A DNA stretch of 55,987 nucleotides from positions 1 through 55,987 of the forward strand of contig NZ_BAMV01000025.1 in NCBI RefSeq assembly GCF_000963925.1, given 5' to 3'. The notes under the pieces are model-generated. The model ran no database searches. It worked only from the letters and a program-made list of their open reading frames with translations, and was not told the DNA's origin. Below, in pieces: positions 55,560-55,987 of this stretch (the stretch's first letter is position 1; each line of letters starts with the position of its first letter). Both the position numbers and the translations under genes were made by a program. The DNA is from Acetobacter cibinongensis. GTDB taxonomy: Bacteria > Pseudomonadota > Alphaproteobacteria > Acetobacterales > Acetobacteraceae.

Positions 55560-55987
55560 CAGAACTCATTCTTTAAAATAGACGATGAAGCTTGCTGCGA
55601 TATAGATTGCGGACATGAATGTGTGAGTTCAGCGGTCATATCGTGTTGCCAGTCTTTCAGCTTTGCGAACATGTTTTCGATCAGATGGCATTTTTTTACA
55701 GATGCCAATTATAAGGTGGCTTTGATTTCCTGTATTTCTTTGGTGGAATACAGGCGGTGATGTTCCGGCCTGCGAAAGACTGTCTGATTTTATCGCTGTC
55801 TCACCACCATCACTTCCTCTGCCTTATCTGACAGGTGCGCCAGCAGCACAGCAGCACAGCAGCACCTTTGAAATCACTAACCTGTCCAGCAGTCAGGTGA
55901 AGGCGGACAAGCAGGCCCTGATCATAGCACACGGATGAAGTTTCGAGTTCATACCGCCTTTTGTCCGTCCGATATGGCGGGGAAAAG
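55560..55987 (-). pseudogene. Decayed IS5-family transposase, continues past window edge
   Basis: On the minus strand three frames together give a standard IS5-type C-terminal half. They read IGRTKGGMNSKLH, then VCYDQGLLVRLHLTAGQVSDFKGAA, then LAHLSDKAEEVM, then HLIENMFAKLKDW, LATRYDR and FMSAIYIAASFIVYF. At least three frameshifts or stops break it: about 55935, inside the 8-bp repeat at 55842-55865, and about 55640. The element's end is probably near 55556-55575, adjoining a GAGTTCTGAGCC-like terminus on the minus strand. It is inactive as read. Confidence 0.8.
55842..55865. repeat. Three tandem copies of an 8-bp unit inside transposase
   Basis: AGCAGCAC is repeated three times. The conserved reading (GAAVLLAHL) needs two copies, so a third adds 8 bases and shifts the frame. 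This looks like replication slippage. Confidence 0.7.

Noticed and set aside
1..55987. CRISPR array
   Set aside because: No series of regularly spaced identical repeats was seen. The repeats found are pairs or short tandems.

Overview
The window (55,987 bp) looks like an accessory stretch of an alphaproteobacterial chromosome, most likely from an acetic acid bacterium (Acetobacteraceae). The grounds are moderate base composition, OprB-type and TonB-type outer-membrane proteins, many dehydrogenases and decayed IS5-family elements. The genus is an inference. The left edge cuts through the 3' end of a tRNA, a common insertion point for islands, and the right edge lies inside a decayed IS5-family transposase.

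Region A (about 0.4-10 kb, minus strand) is a complete Nit1C (nitrilase / 'nitrogen starvation') cluster. In transcription order it holds an MSMEG_0572/Sll0783-like protein, a Nit6803-type nitrilase, a radical SAM protein, a GNAT acetyltransferase, an AIR-synthase-like protein, a glycosyltransferase, an MSMEG_0570-like protein, a flavin monooxygenase and a PrpE-like acyl-CoA synthetase. Most junctions are start/stop overlaps. A divergent MocR/GntR regulator follows, and the intergenic region carries a perfect 15-bp direct repeat with a 22-bp period. Region B (11.8-15.9 kb) has a divergent HxlR regulator / Old Yellow Enzyme pair and a TonB receptor. It is followed by about 1.7 kb of debris: an alpha/beta hydrolase pseudogene next to an IS5-family transposase pseudogene.

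Region C (17.7-32.4 kb) is a catabolic locus whose substrate I cannot name. It contains an MFS transporter and OprB porin, then EtfAB, a xylose-isomerase-like TIM barrel, a DUF993 protein, an SDR, an acyl-CoA dehydrogenase, a CoA-transferase, a GMC alcohol dehydrogenase and an aldehyde dehydrogenase, with a divergent TetR regulator. Its three leftward transcription units each have a 6-2-6 (or 5-2-5) palindrome upstream, two of which lie in an identical 18-bp sequence. This is the best candidate for an undescribed system: it combines alcohol-to-acid oxidation, CoA activation and flavin-linked dehydrogenation with sugar-type TIM-barrel enzymes.

Region D (32.5-48.2 kb) is a glycine betaine / sarcosine catabolic locus. 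It contains a Rieske oxygenase and reductase (GbcA/GbcB-like), heterotetrameric sarcosine oxidase SoxBDAG, serine hydroxymethyltransferase, serine deaminase, glutathione-dependent formaldehyde dehydrogenase, formyl-THF deformylase, a GlxA/GbdR-type AraC regulator and a LysR regulator. The dimethylglycine demethylation step is missing from the window. Region E (48.3-55.2 kb) holds an outer-membrane barrel, an MFS permease and an operon of a DapA-family lyase, an aldehyde dehydrogenase and a DAO-type flavoprotein. This may be a cyclic or secondary amino acid pathway. It may share the AraC regulator with region D, because 22-bp-spaced TGTC direct repeats occur upstream of both.
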